NCBI GenBank assembly: GCA_035557635.1 | Contig: DATMDR010000017.1 | Location: forward strand, 60,995-124,994 | Direction: 5' to 3' | Origin: VRUE01 sp035557635 | GTDB lineage: Bacteria; Actinomycetota; Thermoleophilia; Solirubrobacterales; 70-9 | DNA: 64,000 nucleotides | Shown: positions 17,444 through 25,088 of the stretch, piece by piece | Layout of the letters: every line of letters begins with the position of its first letter | How positions within the stretch are numbered: position 1 is the stretch's first letter | Notes under the pieces: generated by a model | Told to the model about the DNA's origin: nothing | Database searches by the model: none | The model's input: only the letters and a program-made list of their open reading frames with translations | Translations under genes and position numbers: made by a program

Positions 17444-18267
17444 CCAAGACTGAGCTGGAGTCCAAGCACCTCGCCGAGCTGCACGCTCTCGCCGCAGAGG
17501 CCGGCGTGCCCCGCTACCGGATGCTGCGCCGCGAGGAGCTAATCGAGAAGCTGGCCGGCGAAGCCTCCGCCGAGAAACCGAAGGAGCGTGGAGAGTCGCG
17601 ACCGCGCCGCGAGCGCAAGCCGCGCGAGCGAACCGATGGATCTCGACGCCGCGAGCGACCGGAGAGGCGCGACCGTTCCGAGCGACCGGAGAGGCGCGAC
17701 CGTTCCGAGCGACCGGAGCGACGGGAGCGAGCCGAGCGCCCGAAGCCGGAGCCGCCAGCCGAGGCACCCGAGCCGACCTACGAGAAGAGCTCGGAAGCTT
17801 CCGACGCCGGAGAGCGCCGGCCGCGGCGTAGGCGCCGACGCCGCTTCGGCCGCAAGCGCAAGGAGTTGAGCCTGCACAACCTCGTGGCGCCGGGCAAGGA
17901 GCGCCAGACGATTGTCTACGCGGAGACGCGTGAGGGTTGCACGAAGCTGCTGCGCGAGCTCGCAGTCGAACTCGCAGCCGAGTCGAGCGGATCCGATCCG
18001 GTGGCGCTGCTGGTCGAGCCCGGTCCCGAGGAGCTGGCCGAGTGGAGGCGTGCCGCGCCGCAGGCAGAGATCGTCGCGGCCGCACAGGCCCGCCACGCCG
18101 AGGACGCGATCGCCCAGGCCACCCGCCGCGCTGAGGGAGGCGAGAGCGTGATCGTCCTGATCGACTCTCTGACCCGCCTGGCAGAGCTCGGCGATGCCGA
18201 CGACACCACCAGCCTGCTCGACACCGCCCGCGCCGTAACCGTCGTCGCTGCGCTAGAGCACCACTAG
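17440..18267 (+). CDS. Degenerate Rho-like protein (Rho N-terminal domain, Arg-rich linker, truncated ATPase core)
   Basis: A 275-residue protein. The first 45 residues match a Rho N-terminal helical domain (HLAELHALAAEAGVPRYRML). Residues about 48-140 are an Arg/Glu-rich linker with repeats. The remainder aligns by eye with the Rho ATPase core. LHNLVAPGK matches Rho DLVAPIGKG, and VIVLIDSLTRLAE matches the Walker B stretch VVILLDSITRLAR. The Walker A motif of Rho (PPKAGKT) is replaced by TREGCTK, and everything after Walker B, including the arginine finger, is absent. It therefore cannot be a normal termination helicase. It is translationally coupled to glpD. It may bind RNA as a regulator or inhibitor of true Rho, or be decaying. 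Confidence 0.7.
   Translation: MTKTELESKHLAELHALAAEAGVPRYRMLRREELIEKLAGEASAEKPKERGESRPRRERKPRERTDGSRRRERPERRDRSERPERRDRSERPERRERAERPKPEPPAEAPEPTYEKSSEASDAGERRPRRRRRRRFGRKRKELSLHNLVAPGKERQTIVYAETREGCTKLLRELAVELAAESSGSDPVALLVEPGPEELAEWRRAAPQAEIVAAAQARHAEDAIAQATRRAEGGESVIVLIDSLTRLAELGDADDTTSLLDTARAVTVVAALEHH
17656..17718 (+). repeat. 27-bp in-frame tandem repeat, 2.3 copies
   Basis: Two perfect 27-bp copies (17656-17682, 17683-17709) and 9 bp of a third. They encode the nine-residue unit RPERRDRSE in the Arg-rich linker of the Rho-like protein. Such repeats can change copy number by slippage. Confidence 0.85.
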
Positions 18268-18794
18268 CCGCGGTAGGCGATGCGGCGCCAGGAGGGCTCC
18301 TTGGAGAGCTCGATCAGCTCCGGGCTGCGATCTGGCTGCACGTAGCCGAAGGTCTGGGTGCGCTCGTCGAAGACCACGTCGAGCTCCCCCTCCTTCACCC
18401 GCTGGTCAAGCCAGGCGCCGCGGAAGACGAGACGCCGCAGCCAGTGGACCAGGCTGCGGTTGGCGGGGCCGACCAGCTCCTCCCAGTTCTCGTTGATGTG
18501 CTCGCCCAGGCCCGAGGCGGGCTCGGCGATCTCGCCGCTGACCGCGAGGTCGAGCAGGTCGTCGAGCTCTTCCCGGCTCAGTCCCTGATTGACGAAGCCG
18601 AGCTTGACCGCGGCCTGCTCCACGCGCTGGCCGAAGTCCTCCTCGTTGAAGGCGAAGCGGAGCTCGCCGTACTCGAGCACGTAGTCGGAGCCCGACTCGT
18701 AATTGCCTCTTCGCGTCGTCTTCTTTTCCATCGAGTTGAAGCCCATCTGTCCCGCCAGCCCAGGCGGAAGCAGGGTCGGGATCATGCCGATCAT
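18264..18794 (-). CDS. Hypothetical soluble protein
   Basis: A 176-residue protein if started at ATG 18794; alternative starts are 18785 and 18746. The upstream part of the longer open frame is Ser/Thr/Arg-rich shadow sequence over the neighbouring gene and is rejected. The body is acidic and hydrophilic, with no membrane segment (for example FNEEDFGQRVEQAAVKLGF) and C-terminal WRRIAYRG. It lies 58 nt downstream of the secreted-protein gene on the same strand and converges with the Rho-like gene, overlapping it by 4 bp. No family is recognised. Confidence 0.6.
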   Translation of the reverse strand: MIGMIPTLLPPGLAGQMGFNSMEKKTTRRGNYESGSDYVLEYGELRFAFNEEDFGQRVEQAAVKLGFVNQGLSREELDDLLDLAVSGEIAEPASGLGEHINENWEELVGPANRSLVHWLRRLVFRGAWLDQRVKEGELDVVFDERTQTFGYVQPDRSPELIELSKEPSWRRIAYRG

Positions 18795-18852
18795 CGTAAC
18801 CCGGTGCCGGCGCGCCGCCGACCCTGAACGAGGGTTTGCACCCTCGGGCCGG

Positions 18853-19482
18853 CTAGTCGAAGGTGGCGGCCTGGGCGCTGGGAACCTTGCCGCCGCTGCA
18901 GGGCGGCGGCCCGTGCCCTGGCCGGGGCAGGATCTGGAAGTTGGTGACAGCGTGGAAGGGCGTGGTCGAGCCGTCGTTCTGGGCAAGGTTGATGACGAGG
19001 CGGTAGAAGCCGGGGCGCAGGTCCCGGTAGTAGATCTGCGGCAGCGTCGCCGGCGAGTAGGTGCCGGCGGAGCCGATCCGCTCGGCCAGCACGCCGTTGG
19101 GGCCGGAGTACTCAGGGAAGTCGAACGAGGCGCCGACCAGGCGGCCGCGCCCGAGCGCGCTTTCGATCGCGCGCTCCAGCTTGACCGGGTCGACGCAGTC
19201 AGGCACGCGGTCGAGGCCGAAGCGGATGTGGCCCTCCCCCAGCTGGGGTTCGCCGCCGAAGTGACGCGGCGAGAGCTGGAAGTTGTGGACATTCACCTTG
19301 ACCACGACCGCGTGGCTGCGCTGACGGGCCCCGTTACGCGGCGAGACGATCTCGATGCTGGGCTCTCCGGGAGCGGGCTCCGCCCTCGCCTGCGAGGCCT
19401 CGTCCCCGTCCGAGGAGAGCACGAGGACGAGCGCGATTGCCGCTCCGGCGAGGGCCACGAGGACTGCGATTCCGGCGCGCAT
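18853..19482 (-). CDS. Membrane-anchored extracytoplasmic protein of unknown function
   Basis: About 209 residues. An N-terminal hydrophobic segment (IAVLVALAGAAIALVLVL) acts as anchor or signal. It is followed by an Ala/Pro/Glu linker and a beta-sandwich-like domain (IEIVSPRNGARQ, VKVNVHNFQL) resembling small immunoglobulin-like secreted domains. GTG 19497 is an alternative start. It is divergent from the coiled-coil membrane protein at 19545 across about 60 bp, so they may share regulation. The function is unknown. Confidence 0.65.
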   Translation of the reverse strand: MRAGIAVLVALAGAAIALVLVLSSDGDEASQARAEPAPGEPSIEIVSPRNGARQRSHAVVVKVNVHNFQLSPRHFGGEPQLGEGHIRFGLDRVPDCVDPVKLERAIESALGRGRLVGASFDFPEYSGPNGVLAERIGSAGTYSPATLPQIYYRDLRPGFYRLVINLAQNDGSTTPFHAVTNFQILPRPGHGPPPCSGGKVPSAQAATFD

Positions 19483-19544
19483 TCGAGTCCGCACTCTATG
19501 AGAGGCTGCGCCCCGACTGGGTCTCGTCGACGCAAGGAGGACAG

Positions 19545-20024
19545 GTGGAAGAGAACAGCAGGCAGCCGTGGCTCCTGATCGCGATCGCTGCGCTGGGGCT
19601 GGCGCTGGGCGCGGCATCGCTGGTCGTCGCCTTCGACGCGAAGGACACCAGCGAAGACGCGGTGCAGAAGGAGTCGGTTGAAGAAGTCTCGATCCGGCTC
19701 TCCAACCTGGCCGCCCAGCTCGGAGTCGCCGAGAAGAACCTGAGCGGCGAAGAGCGCACCGTCGAAGGCGAGGCGCGAAGGGACACCCGCGCGACGCGCG
19801 ATGTCGCCGGCGCCCTCTCCAAACGGATCGCCAAGCTCGAACGCGAGACTGCGGCGCTGCGCAAGCAGGCGAAAGCGACCGCGGGGCTCTCCAAACAGGT
19901 CGGCAGCCTCGAAACCGACGTGAAAACGATCGACACCCGCATCACCGCGCTCAACGAACGGGTGAGCAAGCTGAGCAAACGCGTCAACGCGACAAGCAGC
20001 GACGGCGGTCAGACCGCCGGCTAG
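19545..20024 (+). CDS. Membrane-anchored coiled-coil protein
   Basis: A 159-residue protein. The GTG at 19545 is chosen because AAGGAGG lies about 7 nt upstream; the frame extends further back but that part overlaps the divergent gene. Residues about 7-30 form one membrane helix (WLLIAIAALGLALGAASLVV). The rest is a long charged heptad-patterned helix (LSKRIAKLERETAALRKQ, IDTRITALNERVSKLSKR), predicted to be an extracytoplasmic coiled coil. The role is unknown; a structural envelope or divisome-type scaffold is possible. Confidence 0.75.
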   Translation: MEENSRQPWLLIAIAALGLALGAASLVVAFDAKDTSEDAVQKESVEEVSIRLSNLAAQLGVAEKNLSGEERTVEGEARRDTRATRDVAGALSKRIAKLERETAALRKQAKATAGLSKQVGSLETDVKTIDTRITALNERVSKLSKRVNATSSDGGQTAG

Positions 20025-20025
20025 C

Positions 20026-20556
20026 TCAGGGCAGGAAGATGGCCGCCTGCTCGACCGGGGGGCGGGCGGGCGGCTCCTTTTCCTGCCGACGCGGGCCCAG
20101 GTGGAGAAGAGCGACGAAGCGCTCGTCGCCGGGTAGGCCGACCGCGTCCCTACCTGCCTCGCAGCGCAGCAGCCCCGGGGTGCGCCAGTAGCCGGCCAGG
20201 CCGCGGGCATGGGCGGCGAGCAGGACGATGTAGGAGGCGACGGCGGTCGCGTGCAGGTCCTCCTCGTCCTGGACCGGATCGCCGCCGAGCCGGCAGGAGA
20301 CGACGACCAGAGTCGGGGCGCGGTCGAGCTTCGCCGCGCCCTCCGGCCCCGCGGCCCGCTTCAGCCGCTCGAGCGCTTCCGAGCCGACGACCCGGAAGCG
20401 CCAGGGCGTGGTCAGGTGGTGGTTGGGGGCCCAACGGGCCAGGTCGAGCAACTCGAGCAGCTCCTCGCGCCCGAGCGGCTCGGGGCCGAAGGCCTTGTGG
20501 GTGCGGCGGGTGCGGATCGCGGTCTCGATGTCCATGGGGAGACGGTCGACGCTCAC
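20026..20556 (-). CDS. Nitroreductase-family flavoprotein
   Basis: A 176-residue FMN-dependent nitroreductase-fold protein. Family marks are RRTHKAF near residue 15 and LLDLARWAPNHHLTTPWRF. The GTG at 20556 overlaps the stop of the upstream ECF gene (GTGA); ATG 20535 is an alternative. It is the last gene of the cobalamin-riboswitch operon. BluB, which makes the lower ligand dimethylbenzimidazole, belongs to the same superfamily. The sequence here looks more like the general YdjA-type branch, so a B12-related role is suggested by position only. Confidence 0.85.
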   Translation of the reverse strand: MSVDRLPMDIETAIRTRRTHKAFGPEPLGREELLELLDLARWAPNHHLTTPWRFRVVGSEALERLKRAAGPEGAAKLDRAPTLVVVSCRLGGDPVQDEEDLHATAVASYIVLLAAHARGLAGYWRTPGLLRCEAGRDAVGLPGDERFVALLHLGPRRQEKEPPARPPVEQAAIFLP

Positions 20557-22448
20557 CAGCCGTTGCGACGGCCGAGCCACCAGGGAACCCCGATGGCGAG
20601 GCCAGCGGTGGCGAGGCCGATGCCGACCGGCGGAAGTGGTGATGGTCCTTTGTCGTCCTCACTCGCCGCAGCCGGTTGCGGAGCGGGCGGGGACGGAGAC
20701 GCGGCCGGGCCCTCGGGCTCGGGTTCGCCCGCGGAGGGAGGCACCGGCACGCCAGGCGCAGGCGAGACCGAGGGACCGGTGCTAGCGGGAGGGATGGCGC
20801 CAACCCCACCACCACCGGTCGCAGGAGGCACCGCGGGCGACGTGGTCGGCGGCACTGCGGGCGGCGTGACCGCGCCTGGCACCGGAGCGCCGCTGCCGAC
20901 GCTGGCCGACGGTTCGGGCGCGCGAGGCGGCGGCGGAATCGGGAAGGACTCGCCGGCGACGGCGGTGAGGACCTGGCCGGTCACCCATACCGGCGTCTGG
21001 TCGCTGGAGGCCGAGTAGCGGTAGTGGCCGTCGGCGGCCTGCCGCGCGGCGAGGTAGTCGAGGGCGCTGCCGGGGTCGACGCCAACCGCCTGCATCCCCT
21101 GCACCGCCCAGGCGGTCGACTGCGAGTTAACCGCCCCCGCGGCGCCGGTAACGAAGCCGCCGCTCGGGCGCTGGTGTTTGCGTAGGTAACCGAGGCCGTG
21201 CTTGGAGATCTCTGCACCCGGCATCGCCTGCATCACCGCTCCGGTCCCGTCGGCGGTGCTGAACGAGTTCGGCACGTCGCCCCAGCCACCGTCTCCGTTC
21301 TGCACTTTCCCGAGCCAGGAGAGCGCGCGGTCGAGGCCTCCCGCCGCGCCGGCGGTGCGCAGGGCGATCACCGCAAACGCAGTGGAGCCCGGCCAGCCGA
21401 CCCAGGACCCGTTCTCGGCCTGTTTGTCGCGGAGCGTGGCGACGAGGTCGACGCCACCGAAGGAGCTGGGGTCGATGCCCGAAGCCTCGAGGGCGAGGAT
21501 CGTCCGCGCGTAATCGCCGGCGCTGCCCAGTTCGTCGACGTTGGCGCGCAGGAAGTCGATCGGGGTGCGTCCGAGGCGGGCGACGTCGAGCGGGTTGCGG
21601 TCGGCCGCGGCAAGGCCCAGCGCCACCCAAGCCGTGGTCGAGACGCTGGATTCGTCTTCGAGCGAGGGACCGAAGCCGCCGTCGGCGTTCTGCACCGAGG
21701 TCAGCCATTTGACGGCGCTGCCGGTGTCGGCGCCGGCCGGCGCGGGCGCGGTCGCAGCCAGTGCAAGGACAGCGATGACCATCGTGGCGACGCCGCCACG
21801 GAGGCGCGGCCCCCATCCACTGGAGCGACCGATTTTCCGGCTCCCCCTCCCCCACTCGAAGCGCTCGCGGAAGCGAGCCAGCATCCGGATCATCGCCGGC
21901 CCCGCGATCAGGGCGAAGGCGACGTTGCCGATCGCGTGGGCGGCGTCGAAGGGCACCGCGCGGGACTGGAATGCGAGGAAGCGCTCCAGCGAGAGATCGC
22001 CACCGTAGGTCGCCATTAGAGAGAAGTTCAGCAGAGCGCCGTAAACGATGCCGGCCGCACCGCAGACCGCGGCCAGCGTGAGGCGCCCGACGTTGCGACC
22101 GCCCACCGCCGCGAGGCCGGCGCCCAGCACTCCGCAGAGCCCCCAGCCGGCCATCTGCCACGGGGTCCAGGGGCCCTGGCCGAACCAGAAGTTGGAGACC
22201 AGCGCCGCGAGCGCGCCGACCGCGAAGCCTGGCGCGGCGCCGAGGGCGAAGCCGGCGAAGATGACGATGTCGGTGGTCGGCTTGACGTTCGGGAAGGCCG
22301 CGAAGGCGATGCGCCCGGCGATCGCCAGCGCCGCCAGCGCCGCGACCAGAGCCACGACCTGGGATGGCGGGCGCGAGCGCTCGTACCAGGCGAAGCCGCC
22401 GAGCAGAACGGCGCCGAGAATGAGGAAGCTGGCCGCCTCCCAGGACAT
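20553..22448 (-). CDS. ECF transporter S component fused to a prenyltransferase/squalene-cyclase-like repeat domain
   Basis: A 631-residue two-part protein. Residues about 1-200 form six or so membrane helices with VKPTTDIVIFAGFALGAAPG and SNFWFGQGPWTPWQMAGWG, as in ECF vitamin-binding S components. After a second hydrophobic segment (about 222-240), residues about 245-500 hold six helical repeats of the terpenoid-cyclase type (WLTSVQNADGGFG, WLGKVQNGDGGWGD, YLRKHQRPSGGF), predicting an alpha/alpha barrel outside the cell. A Pro/Gly/Ala linker leads to a C-terminal membrane helix. It is coupled to EcfA1A2 (1-bp overlap) and lies under a cobalamin riboswitch, so the substrate is inferred to be B12 or a related corrinoid. 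The repeat domain resembles the alpha domain of intrinsic factor, not an active cyclase: I see no DxDD motif. Confidence 0.8.
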   Translation of the reverse strand: MSWEAASFLILGAVLLGGFAWYERSRPPSQVVALVAALAALAIAGRIAFAAFPNVKPTTDIVIFAGFALGAAPGFAVGALAALVSNFWFGQGPWTPWQMAGWGLCGVLGAGLAAVGGRNVGRLTLAAVCGAAGIVYGALLNFSLMATYGGDLSLERFLAFQSRAVPFDAAHAIGNVAFALIAGPAMIRMLARFRERFEWGRGSRKIGRSSGWGPRLRGGVATMVIAVLALAATAPAPAGADTGSAVKWLTSVQNADGGFGPSLEDESSVSTTAWVALGLAAADRNPLDVARLGRTPIDFLRANVDELGSAGDYARTILALEASGIDPSSFGGVDLVATLRDKQAENGSWVGWPGSTAFAVIALRTAGAAGGLDRALSWLGKVQNGDGGWGDVPNSFSTADGTGAVMQAMPGAEISKHGLGYLRKHQRPSGGFVTGAAGAVNSQSTAWAVQGMQAVGVDPGSALDYLAARQAADGHYRYSASSDQTPVWVTGQVLTAVAGESFPIPPPPRAPEPSASVGSGAPVPGAVTPPAVPPTTSPAVPPATGGGGVGAIPPASTGPSVSPAPGVPVPPSAGEPEPEGPAASPSPPAPQPAAASEDDKGPSPLPPVGIGLATAGLAIGVPWWLGRRNGW

Positions 22449-24151
22449 CAGCCCCGCTCCTCCTCGAGCAGGACGGCGGCACCCTGCTCGGGGGTGATGA
22501 CGCCTGGGAGGTCGAGGACGCGGGCCACCTCGGTGGCGAAGTACCAGCCGCCGGAGAGGATCTCGGTCGCCGGGCCGTCGGCGATCACGACGCCGTCGCC
22601 GAGCAGCACGACGCGCTCGGCGAAAACGGCGGCGAACTCGACGTCGTGGGTGGCAATGACGACCCCCGCTCCCTGACTCGCGAGCCCGCCTACCAGCTCC
22701 GCGAGTCTTGTCTTATGCGCCCGGTCCATACCGCGCGTCGGCTCGTCCAAGGCGACGAGGCCGGGCAACTCGCCTCCTTCCATCCTTCCCGCCAGCGTGA
22801 TGGCCAACGCCAACCTCTGACGCTCGCCGCCCGACAGGTCCCTCGGGTCCGAATCGACTGCATGCTCCAGCCCGACCATCCGCAGCGCTGCCATGCCGTC
22901 AGCTCCGGGCAGCTCGTCACCCACCCGCTCCCGCACCAGGTAGTCGCCGGGGTTCTGTGTCAGTAGCGCGATGCCGTTGAGCGCTTCGATCTTGCCTCGA
23001 ACTGGCTCCACCAACCCGGCGACCGCTCGAAGCAACGTGCTCTTTCCGGCGCCGTTGCGACCCATCAGCGCTACGCGTTCTCCGCGCTCAACCTGAAGGT
23101 CGATTCCTCGTAGAACATCACGCGCCTCATCACCGGTGCTCAGCTCTATCCAGAGGTCGCGGGTCTTGGCTGCTGTTGGTGGGTGGGAGAGGGGGGCGGG
23201 GTCACCCCCGAACTCAACTTTTTCGGACGGCGAAGGTGGTCGTCCGTGGGAGGAGCGGCCGAAAAAGTACAAGCCGTTCGGGGGTGACCCCGCCCCCCTC
23301 CAACCAACGGAAGCCAAGATTTGGCGAGCGTCGCGGACACCGATTGGAAGTGGATCGATGCCGGCGAGAGAGAAGAGGCGAGCAGCGGGAGTCTCCAGTG
23401 CTGAATCGGCGTCCTGTGCCCAAGCAAGGAAGTCGCGGGGTGCACCGTCGAAGGAGATGGCACCTGAGTCCATGGCGATGACCCGATCGGCGGCGGCGAG
23501 GCAACGCTCTAGGCGGTGCTCGGCGAGAAGGATGGTTACTCCCCACTCCTCGTTGAGGCGGCGGAGGAGCCAGGTCAGCTCATCGCCGGCTACCGGGTCG
23601 AGCTGGGAGGTCGGCTCGTCGAGGAGGACCAGTTGCGGTCGCGTCACCAGGGCGGCGGCCAGCGCGACGCGTTGCAACTCGCCGCCGGAGAGGGTGTCGA
23701 CCGTGCGGCTGAGTAGGTGCGGGATCGCGAGGGCTAGCGCGACCTCCTCGACTGCACGGGCGCGCGAGGCCGGGGCGTCGCCGCGTAGCTCCAAGGGAAG
23801 CTCGACCTCCGCCGCGACCGTGGTCGAGATGACCTGGGTCTCGGGGTCTTGGGCGAGGTAGCCTACGGCGGCGGCGAGCTCGCCGGGTCCGGTTGCGAGA
23901 GCGTCGACGCCGGCGACTTGGACGCTGCCCTCTATATGTCCGCCGTGGAAGTGCGGGACGAGGCCGCAGGCGGCGCGTAGGAGGGTTGACTTGCCGCTGG
24001 CGGAGCGGCCGGCGAGGAGAACCAGCTCGCCGGCGCCCAGTTGCAGCGAGACGTCGCGCAGCGCCCCGCGCTCTCCATGGGGATAGGAGTAGGTGAGCTC
24101 TTCGATCGAGAGCGCGGGGATGATCCGGGCGGAGGTCGCAAGTTCAGGCAT
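22448..24151 (-). CDS. Fused EcfA1-EcfA2 ATPase of an ECF-type vitamin transporter
   Basis: A 567-residue cytoplasmic protein with two ABC nucleotide-binding domains in one chain. The first has Walker A GRSASGKST, signature LSGGELQR and Walker B LVLLDEPT. The second has GRNGAGKST, LSGGERQR and LVALDEPT. It powers the EcfT/S complex. The linker between the domains, about residues 285-320, is encoded by a 112-bp nested palindrome that looks inserted. The gene overlaps EcfT by 8 bp and the S-component gene by 1 bp. Confidence 0.9.
   Translation of the reverse strand: MPELATSARIIPALSIEELTYSYPHGERGALRDVSLQLGAGELVLLAGRSASGKSTLLRAACGLVPHFHGGHIEGSVQVAGVDALATGPGELAAAVGYLAQDPETQVISTTVAAEVELPLELRGDAPASRARAVEEVALALAIPHLLSRTVDTLSGGELQRVALAAALVTRPQLVLLDEPTSQLDPVAGDELTWLLRRLNEEWGVTILLAEHRLERCLAAADRVIAMDSGAISFDGAPRDFLAWAQDADSALETPAARLFSLAGIDPLPIGVRDARQILASVGWRGAGSPPNGLYFFGRSSHGRPPSPSEKVEFGGDPAPLSHPPTAAKTRDLWIELSTGDEARDVLRGIDLQVERGERVALMGRNGAGKSTLLRAVAGLVEPVRGKIEALNGIALLTQNPGDYLVRERVGDELPGADGMAALRMVGLEHAVDSDPRDLSGGERQRLALAITLAGRMEGGELPGLVALDEPTRGMDRAHKTRLAELVGGLASQGAGVVIATHDVEFAAVFAERVVLLGDGVVIADGPATEILSGGWYFATEVARVLDLPGVITPEQGAAVLLEEERG
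23189..23300. repeat. Large nested palindromic element inside the EcfA1A2 gene
   Basis: Outer arms are a perfect 25-bp inverted repeat (23189-23213 with 23276-23300). Inside are a perfect 10-bp pair (23217-23226 with 23259-23268) and a 6-bp pair (23224-23229 with 23241-23246). The whole could fold into one long hairpin. It stays in frame and encodes the Gly/Pro/Ser-rich linker between the two ATPase domains, like a protein-coding palindromic mobile element. Confidence 0.75.
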
Positions 24152-25088
24152 GCGTCCGCTCCAACGGCCGGGCGACAGTCGAGCTTGGCGACTTTCCCCT
24201 CATATACCGGGGGTAAGTCGCCAAGCGAGAAGAAAGAGGCGCAAACCCCGCGAGGAGAACGACGAGGGCGACGGCGAGCGTCGCTGGGCCGGCGCCGATC
24301 TCGATTGCCGGGTAGAAGTCGAAGGCGTCGGCGCCGGACAGCTTCCCCGCGATGCCCGCCGCCAGGATGCCCGCGCCGACCACGTAGAACCGTCGGTCGT
24401 AGCGCGAACGCGCTCGTGCTCTAGGCGCCCTCGGCGTGTCCAGCGCATAGCCACGGAGCTCTAGGGTGGCGGCGACGTCCACCGCCCGGTCCAGCGAGCC
24501 GGCCAGCAGGCGCCGGGCCAGCGGGGCGCGGCCAACCGGAGCCGCGGCGGGGCCACGCAGGCGGGCGGCATCGCGGAGGCGGGCACCGTCTGCGGCCGCC
24601 AGCGGCACGAGGCGGGAGACCAGGGTCGCGGTGAGCGCCGAGCGGCCGGCGAGCGGGCGCAGCGAGCGGAGCACGCGGTCGGGGTCGACGCAGGCCGAGT
24701 AGACGGCGAAGACGACAAGGACAACGGCGGCACGCAGGCCGAGCACCGCACCGGCGGCAACCGCCTCGGCGGTGACGGCGACCTGGCCGAGCAGCGGCCA
24801 CTCGCCGAGCCTGGCCAGCACCGTCTCGCCGCGGTCGACGACCAGCGCGTTGACGGCGACGATCAAGAGCGCCAGCGTCAGGCCCATCCAGAGCGCCGCC
24901 CGCACCGCGCGGCCGGCTCCCGCGAGCAGGCCAGCGAGGATCGCGGCGGCGCCGGCGGTGCCGAGCACGAGCGGGTTGGAGTAGAGGAAGGAGACGACGA
25001 CCAGTGATCCGAGATAAGTGACGGCCGCTCCCGGAGACGCCGCCTGAAGCGGCCCCGGCCGGGACGTGTAGGCGAACGGCGATCTCAT
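24144..25088 (-). CDS. EcfT energy-coupling transmembrane protein
   Basis: A 314-residue membrane protein with about five to six helices. In the cytoplasmic coupling region it has the A-R-G type motif characteristic of EcfT/CbiQ (DAARLRGPAA and TLELRGYALD). ATG 25088 overlaps the stop of the lipoprotein gene (ATGA), which fixes the start. It couples ATP hydrolysis by EcfA1A2 to the S component. The C-terminal tail is encoded by a hairpin (24184-24225) and may be a late extension. Confidence 0.85.
   Translation of the reverse strand: MRSPFAYTSRPGPLQAASPGAAVTYLGSLVVVSFLYSNPLVLGTAGAAAILAGLLAGAGRAVRAALWMGLTLALLIVAVNALVVDRGETVLARLGEWPLLGQVAVTAEAVAAGAVLGLRAAVVLVVFAVYSACVDPDRVLRSLRPLAGRSALTATLVSRLVPLAAADGARLRDAARLRGPAAAPVGRAPLARRLLAGSLDRAVDVAATLELRGYALDTPRAPRARARSRYDRRFYVVGAGILAAGIAGKLSGADAFDFYPAIEIGAGPATLAVALVVLLAGFAPLSSRLATYPRYMRGKSPSSTVARPLERTHA
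24184..24225. repeat. Hairpin at the 3' end of the EcfT gene
   Basis: A perfect 11-bp pair (24184-24194 with 24215-24225) with further C/G pairing inside, encoding the last residues of EcfT. It may modulate mRNA stability or reduce expression of downstream genes. A mobile repeat origin is also possible. Confidence 0.5.

Noticed and set aside
18264..19292. Single 342-residue gene on the minus strand
   Set aside because: The first half is Ser/Thr/Arg-rich shadow sequence antisense to no start signal and overlaps the genuine gene 18853-19482 on the same strand. Only the part from 18794 looks coding.
20553..22448. Squalene-hopene cyclase or terpene synthase activity
   Set aside because: The repeats have the QW-like helical pattern but no DxDD catalytic motif, and the domain is tethered to a transporter under a B12 riboswitch.
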